From the NCBI GenBank assembly GCA_030597965.1, contig JAUVQU010000026.1, forward strand, positions 1 through 16,988: 16,988 bases of DNA. Direction: 5' to 3'. The DNA comes from Cellvibrionaceae bacterium (GTDB taxonomy: Bacteria; Pseudomonadota; Gammaproteobacteria; Pseudomonadales; Cellvibrionaceae). The notes beneath the pieces are model-generated. The model worked only from the letters and a program-made list of their open reading frames with translations. It was not told where the DNA came from and made no database searches. Position numbers and translations under genes: made by a program. Shown here piece after piece: positions 12,836-16,988 of this stretch (position 1 is the first letter of the stretch; every line of letters begins with the position of its first letter).

Positions 12836-13248
12836 CACATCACCGAACGTTTCACGAATTTAGTTCTAATAGGTAACTTAGCAGCAGCCAGGGCAAATGC
12901 TTCACGTGCGAGCTCTTCGGAAACACCTTCCATCTCGTACAGAATCTTGCCTGGCTGAATCTGGGCTACCCAGTATTCAACATTACCCTTACCTTTACCC
13001 TGACGAACTTCCAGAGGTTTGGCGGTAATTGGTTTGTCTGGAAACACACGAATCCAGATTTTGCCACCACGTTTGATGTGACGAGTCATGGTACGACGCG
13101 CCGCTTCAATTTGGCGTGCAGTAATACGACCACGACCATCAGCTTTCAAGCCAAACTCACCAAAGCTGACTTTTGAGCCGCGATGGGCCAGGCCGCGGTT
13201 ACGGCCTTTATGTTGCTTGCGAAACTTTGTACGCTTCGGTTGTAACAT
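12835..13248 (-). CDS. rplP: 50S ribosomal protein L16
   Basis: L16 helps organise the A site and central protuberance. The 137 residues include MLQPKRTKFRKQHKGRNRG, GRITARQIEAARRTMTRHIK and KPLEVRQGKGKGNVEYWVAQ. The arginine in KPLEVRQGKGKG corresponds to E. coli Arg81, hydroxylated by the YcfD oxygenase; whether that occurs here is unknown. Length is near the usual 136. Confidence 0.98.
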   Translation of the reverse strand: MLQPKRTKFRKQHKGRNRGLAHRGSKVSFGEFGLKADGRGRITARQIEAARRTMTRHIKRGGKIWIRVFPDKPITAKPLEVRQGKGKGNVEYWVAQIQPGKILYEMEGVSEELAREAFALAAAKLPIRTKFVKRSVM

Positions 13249-13260
13249 CTTGCGTACTCC

Positions 13261-13938
13261 TTACTTAGTGTTCTTTCTCTTCTTAGGCTTTTCTTCAACG
13301 GCTGGAACACCGCCGATGACTTCGCCTTTGAAGATCCAAACTTTTACACCAATGATGCCGTAAGTTGTTGCAGCTTCAGCGTGTGCATAATCGATATCGG
13401 CACGCAAAGTGTGTAGTGGAACACGACCTTCACGATACCATTCGTTACGCGCGATCTCTGCACCGCCCAAACGACCCGCAACCTGAATCTTGATACCTTC
13501 AGCACCTTGACGCATTGCGTTCTGTACCGCGCGCTTCATAGCACGACGGAACATCACACGACGCTCGAGCTGAGAGGCCACGCCCTGGGCTACCAGTTTT
13601 GCGTCCAAGTCCGGCTTGCGTATTTCTTCGATGTTGATGTGAACCGGCACGCCCATTTGCTTAGTAAGCTCAGTGCGCAGCTTTTCTACATCTTCACCTT
13701 TTTTACCAATCACAATACCCGGACGGGCGGTGTGAATGGTGATGCGTGCGGTGTCAGCCGGACGCTCTATTACCACTCGACTTACAGAAGCGTGATCGAG
13801 AGTTTTCTCGATGTACGCGCGAACTGACATGTCGGTGTTTAATTTGTCTGCGTATTCATCGCTATCGGCATACCAAATTGAGGTGTGCTTCTTAACGATA
13901 CCCAGACGAATACCTGTCGGATGTACTTTCTGACCCAT
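13261..13938 (-). CDS. rpsC: 30S ribosomal protein S3
   Basis: S3 lines the mRNA entry tunnel with S4 and S5 and contributes to mRNA unwinding. The 225 residues begin MGQKVHPTGIRLGIVKKHTS. A KH type 2 domain carries the GxxG loop (IVIGKKGEDVEKL at about 76-88), and the C-terminal domain has GAEGIKIQVAGRLGGAEIAR and EWYREGRVPLHTLRADIDYA. The tail is basic. It follows rplV by 12 nt. Confidence 0.98.
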   Translation of the reverse strand: MGQKVHPTGIRLGIVKKHTSIWYADSDEYADKLNTDMSVRAYIEKTLDHASVSRVVIERPADTARITIHTARPGIVIGKKGEDVEKLRTELTKQMGVPVHINIEEIRKPDLDAKLVAQGVASQLERRVMFRRAMKRAVQNAMRQGAEGIKIQVAGRLGGAEIARNEWYREGRVPLHTLRADIDYAHAEAATTYGIIGVKVWIFKGEVIGGVPAVEEKPKKRKNTK

Positions 13939-13950
13939 AACGTCCGTCTC

Positions 13951-14283
13951 TTACTGATCGGCTACTTTAACGGTAATGTGACAAGTGCGCTTAAGGATGC
14001 GATCTGCACGGCCTTTAGCACGAGGTCTGATACGTTTCATTGTCAGACCTTCATCTACAAAAATCGTAGATATTGTTAACTCATCAACATCAGCGCCTTC
14101 ATTATGCTCTGCGTTTGCAATTGCAGACTCGAGCACTTTCTTAATGATTGCTGCGCCTTTCTTCGGGCTGAAAGCCAAAATGTCCAAGGCTTCTTCAACG
14201 TGTTTACCACGAATCTGATCAGCCACAAGACGCGCTTTTTGCGCCGACAGTTGAGCGCCGCTTAATTTAGCTGCTACTTCCAT
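13951..14283 (-). CDS. rplV: 50S ribosomal protein L22
   Basis: L22 lines the exit tunnel; its beta-hairpin loop is a site of macrolide resistance changes. The 110 residues carry SAQKARLVADQIRGK, VLESAIANAEHNEGADVDEL and the hairpin region MKRIRPRAKGRADRILKRTC. Two ATG codons are adjacent; I chose the second (MEVAAKLSGAQL) because AGAGG is 5 nt from it and only 2 nt from the first, and because the family starts MEVAAK. Confidence 0.97.
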   Translation of the reverse strand: MEVAAKLSGAQLSAQKARLVADQIRGKHVEEALDILAFSPKKGAAIIKKVLESAIANAEHNEGADVDELTISTIFVDEGLTMKRIRPRAKGRADRILKRTCHITVKVADQ

Positions 14284-14292
14284 CATTACCTC

Positions 14293-14568
14293 TTAGCGCT
14301 TGGCTTGCTTATCTGCAACGTGACCGCGAAATGTGCGGGTACCTGCAAACTCGCCCAGTTTATGCCCAACCATCTCTTCATTAACCAAGACAGGGACATG
14401 TTGACGACCGTTGTGAACCGCAATAGTAAGACCAACCATTTCTGGCATGATCATAGAGCGGCGCGACCAGGTTTTGATCGGACGACGGTCATTATTTTCG
14501 ATCGCAGTTTCAATCTTCTTAATTAAATGAAGATCAATGAAAGGACCTTTTTTCAGTGAGCGTGACAC
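14293..14568 (-). CDS. rpsS: 30S ribosomal protein S19 (GTG start)
   Basis: S19 pairs with S13 in the 30S head. The 91 residues begin SRSLKKGPFIDLHLIKKIE and contain RSMIMPEMVGLTIAVHNGRQ and VGHKLGEFAGTRTFRGH, the standard signature. The start is GTG, with AGGAG about 6 nt upstream; no ATG is available at the conserved N-terminus. The other ribosomal genes whose starts I can see begin with ATG. Confidence 0.97.
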   Translation of the reverse strand: MSRSLKKGPFIDLHLIKKIETAIENNDRRPIKTWSRRSMIMPEMVGLTIAVHNGRQHVPVLVNEEMVGHKLGEFAGTRTFRGHVADKQAKR

Positions 14569-14602
14569 TGTGCTCTCCTCTTTAGATAGTGCTTACAGTC
14601 GC

Positions 14603-15430
14603 TTATTTCTTATCGCGACGGCGAACAATCATGTTATCGGTGCGCTTATTCGAGCGAGTTTTGTAACCCTTGGCTGGAGTACCCCAAGGTGAAACCGGAT
14701 GACGGCCACCAGAAGTACGGCCTTCACCACCACCATGTGGGTGATCAACCGGGTTCATAGCTACACCACGAACAGTTGGACGCACACCGCGCCAACGAGA
14801 AGCACCCGCCTTACCCAAAGAGCGCAAACTGTGCTCACTGTTGGATACTTCACCTAAAGTGGCACGACACTCACAGAGTATCTTGCGCATCTCACCACTA
14901 CGTAGACGCAAAGTCACGTAGCGGCCTTCACGGGCCACAAGCTGAGCAGAAGTACCGGCTGAACGTGCGATTTGCGCGCCCTTGCCTGGCTTCAACTCGA
15001 CACAGTGAACAACACTACCCACAGGGACATTCTGAAGAGGCAAAGTGTTGCCCGGCTTAATCGCCGCTGCTGCACCAGACTCAACTGTGTCACCCGCACT
15101 CACGCCTTTAGGGGCAATGATGTAGCGGCGCTCACCGTCGGCGTAACAAACCAGTGCAATATTTGCACTGCGGTTTGGATCGTATTCCAAGCGTTCAACT
15201 GTCGCTGGAATACCATCTTTATTACGACGGAAATCAATTACACGGTAATGCTGTTTATGACCACCACCCACGTGACGTGTAGTGATACGGCCATTGTTGT
15301 TACGACCACCGGTCTTCTGCTTCTTTTCAAGCAAAGGTGCGTGTGGCGCACCCTTGTGCAAGTCCGGATTAACAACACTTACAACAAAGCGGCGACCGGG
15401 AGACGTTGGTTTACGTTTTACAATAGGCAT
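14603..15430 (-). CDS. rplB: 50S ribosomal protein L2
   Basis: L2 is among the most conserved 50S proteins, needed for subunit association and peptidyl transfer. The 275 residues (family about 273) include KPTSPGRRFVV, GGRNNNGRITTRHVGGGHKQ, EYDPNRSANIALV and the catalytic-region loop NPVDHPHGGGEGR containing the histidine equivalent to E. coli His229. GGAGAGAG precedes the ATG. It lies between rplW and rpsS as in the canonical S10 order. Confidence 0.98.
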   Translation of the reverse strand: MPIVKRKPTSPGRRFVVSVVNPDLHKGAPHAPLLEKKQKTGGRNNNGRITTRHVGGGHKQHYRVIDFRRNKDGIPATVERLEYDPNRSANIALVCYADGERRYIIAPKGVSAGDTVESGAAAAIKPGNTLPLQNVPVGSVVHCVELKPGKGAQIARSAGTSAQLVAREGRYVTLRLRSGEMRKILCECRATLGEVSNSEHSLRSLGKAGASRWRGVRPTVRGVAMNPVDHPHGGGEGRTSGGRHPVSPWGTPAKGYKTRSNKRTDNMIVRRRDKK

Positions 15431-15443
15431 CGCAACTCTCTCC

Positions 15444-15731
15444 TTAACCTTCTACCGCGAAGTCAATATCTTGACCGGCGGCTAAACGTACATAGGCTTT
15501 CTTCCAATCGCTACGCTTGCCGATACCATGGCGAGTGCGCTTGGATTTACCTTTGACGTTCAATACGCGTACGTTTTCAACTTTTACGTCGAACAGTTTT
15601 TCTACAGCAGCTTTAACTTCAGCCTTTAGGGCATCAGAAGTCACTTTGAAAACCACTTGATTTTCAGTGCCAGCTGCTTTTTCAGAAACCACTGGACCTA
15701 ACAACACTTTATATAGTCGCGCTTGGTTCAT
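15444..15731 (-). CDS. rplW: 50S ribosomal protein L23
   Basis: L23 is at the tunnel exit and docks trigger factor and SRP. The 95 residues include LYKVLLGPVVSEKAAG, VEKLFDVKVENVRVLNVKGK and GKRSDWKKAYVRLAAGQDID. The start ATG overlaps the rplD stop as ATGA, so translation is probably coupled. Confidence 0.98.
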   Translation of the reverse strand: MNQARLYKVLLGPVVSEKAAGTENQVVFKVTSDALKAEVKAAVEKLFDVKVENVRVLNVKGKSKRTRHGIGKRSDWKKAYVRLAAGQDIDFAVEG

Positions 15732-16342
15732 CCCAGGATCTCCTCAAACTTTTTCAGCGCTGCAACCGTCATTACCACTTTATCTGGACGAATCAGTGAT
15801 ACTGGGTTTACAGCCTGAACATCACACACATCTACTTTATGCAGGTTGCGTGACGCTAGGTATAAGTTGTCGCTTACTTCTTCAGAAACAATCAGCACGC
15901 TGTTTAGGTCGAACTTGGCCAATTCAGATACCAAAGCCTTAGTCTTAGGGGCTTCAATATCAAATGACTCAACAACAACCAAACGCTCTTGACGGTTCAA
16001 CTCTGACAAGATGCAACGTAACGCAGCGCGGTACATTTTCTTGTTAAGCTTCTGAGAATGGTCACGCGGCTGAGCAGCAAAAGTAACACCACCAGAACGC
16101 CATAGCGGACTGCGGATAGTTCCTGCACGAGCACGACCAGTTCCCTTCTGACGCCATGGCTTAGCACCACCACCAGAAACCGCTGCACGATTCTTCTGAG
16201 CCTTAGTACCCTGACGAGCGCCAGCCATAAAGGCCACAACTGCCTGGTGTACAAGGTCTTGATTAAATTCTTTGCCGAAAGCCACTTCAGATACAGAAAC
16301 TGTACCTTTCGAACCTTCTGGCGTAGCTATATTCAAATCCAT
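15728..16342 (-). CDS. rplD: 50S ribosomal protein L4
   Basis: L4 has a globular domain on the 50S surface and a long loop reaching the exit tunnel. In E. coli it represses its own S10 operon and interacts with RNase E. The tunnel loop segment SGGGAKPWRQKGTGRARAGT and the following IRSPLWRSGGVTFAAQPRDH are clear. I chose the ATG at 16342 (MDLNIATPEG, 204 residues), with GAGGA about 8 nt upstream; a longer TTG start would add seven residues absent from relatives and overlap rplC. Confidence 0.97.
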   Translation of the reverse strand: MDLNIATPEGSKGTVSVSEVAFGKEFNQDLVHQAVVAFMAGARQGTKAQKNRAAVSGGGAKPWRQKGTGRARAGTIRSPLWRSGGVTFAAQPRDHSQKLNKKMYRAALRCILSELNRQERLVVVESFDIEAPKTKALVSELAKFDLNSVLIVSEEVSDNLYLASRNLHKVDVCDVQAVNPVSLIRPDKVVMTVAALKKFEEILG

Positions 16343-16359
16343 TGTCAATATCCTCGGAT

Positions 16360-16988
16360 TCAACCGTTGCTGCGTTTAACTGCTGGACGCACAATTACCT
16401 GACCACCTGGAGCACCAGGGACCGCACCTTTAACCAACAGTAGATTACGCTCAGCGTCGACACGAACAACCTCCAGATTCTGAACAGTCTTACGTTCAGC
16501 ACCCATATGTCCTGCCATCTTCTTGCCCTTAAAAACGCGACCAGGGGTCTGACACTGGCCAATTGAGCCAGGTGCACGGTGCGAAATAGAGTTACCGTGC
16601 GTTGCGTCTTGCATTGCAAAATTCCAACGCTTAACGCCACCAGCAAATCCTTTACCTTTGGATACACCAGTGACATCAACAATTTGCCCAGCTTCGAATA
16701 CATCAGCGGTGATTTGAGCACCAACCTCGAATTCTTCACCAGCATCATTGCGCAATTCAACAACAGAAGAACCAGCTTCTGATTGAGCTTTTGCAAAGTG
16801 ACCAGCTTGGGACTTGGAAACACGTGAGGCACGACGAGATCCCGTAGTTACCTGCACAGAGCTGTAACCATCGGTTTCCTCCGTCTTTACCTGAGTGATG
16901 CGATTGGGAGAAACCTCAATCACAGTAACAGGAAGGGAAACACCTTCGTCTGTAAATACGCGAGTCATCCCGCACTTACGACCGACAA
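16360..16988 (-). CDS. rplC: 50S ribosomal protein L3 (5' end cut by window edge)
   Basis: L3 is an early assembly protein reaching the peptidyl transferase centre. Visible sequence includes DVTGVSKGKGFAGGVKRWNF and SIGQCQTPGRVFKGKKMAGH; the glutamine in GQCQTPGR is the residue methylated by PrmB in E. coli. The reading frame is open to the window edge and encodes VGRKCG directly before MTRVFTDEG. Relatives begin MTIGVVGRKCGMTR, so the Met codon at 16966-16968 is internal and only about five N-terminal residues are missing. rpsJ would be next upstream. Confidence 0.97.
   Translation of the reverse strand, partial: VGRKCGMTRVFTDEGVSLPVTVIEVSPNRITQVKTEETDGYSSVQVTTGSRRASRVSKSQAGHFAKAQSEAGSSVVELRNDAGEEFEVGAQITADVFEAGQIVDVTGVSKGKGFAGGVKRWNFAMQDATHGNSISHRAPGSIGQCQTPGRVFKGKKMAGHMGAERKTVQNLEVVRVDAERNLLLVKGAVPGAPGGQVIVRPAVKRSNG

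Noticed and set aside
14598..14619. Inverted repeat GTCGC and GCGAC around the rplB stop codon
   Set aside because: Only 5 bp with a 12-nt loop in coding sequence; not distinguishable from chance, so not counted in the stop-hairpin series.
14972..15556. A 194-codon open frame on the plus strand, antisense to rplB and rplW
   Set aside because: It lies wholly opposite two unmistakable ribosomal genes, has no family signature, and its length is explained by the codon bias of the genes beneath it.

Overview
The window is chromosomal DNA from a gammaproteobacterium. Ribosomal protein lengths and sequences, the E. coli-type 101-residue S14, the zinc-ligand L36, a YajR-family transporter next to ssb, and the S10-spc-alpha gene order all point to the Pseudomonas/Cellvibrio side of the class. 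A species cannot be named from the sequence alone. No transposase, tRNA, rRNA, CRISPR array or prophage gene is visible.

About 80% of the window (3331 to the right edge) is the ribosomal protein supercluster, all on the minus strand, so transcription runs right to left. From the right edge: the S10 operon without its first gene (rplC cut at the edge, then rplD, rplW, rplB, rpsS, rplV, rpsC, rplP, rpmC, rpsQ); the spc operon (rplN, rplX, rplE, rpsN, rpsH, rplF, rplR, rpsE, rpmD, rplO, secY, rpmJ); and the alpha operon (rpsM, rpsK, rpsD, rpoA, rplQ). A plausible sigma70 promoter with a GC-rich discriminator lies upstream of rpsM. A very strong bidirectional terminator closes the block after rplQ.

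The left flank (1-3314) is a small accessory region. A plus-strand AraC-MGMT fusion (Ada-like DNA repair protein) converges on rplQ and shares its terminator. A divergent small periplasmic cytochrome c follows with its own terminator, then a YajR-type MFS transporter, then the 5' part of ssb running off the left edge.

No new gene system was found; the coding content is ordinary. The unexplained part is RNA-level. From rpsQ to rpoA, roughly ten cistrons end with a short inverted repeat placed on or directly after the stop codon, often with the UAA in the loop. Several of these helices need G-U pairs available only in the mRNA strand. The S10 cistrons upstream of rpsQ do not show this. The rpsH-rplF junction is expanded to about 209 nt and holds a run of six hairpins, and a REP-like palindrome pair lies between secY and rpmJ. 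Several start codons were placed by comparison with family N-termini and Shine-Dalgarno spacing rather than by longest ORF (rpoA, secY, rplO, rplV, rpmC, rplD, rplC).
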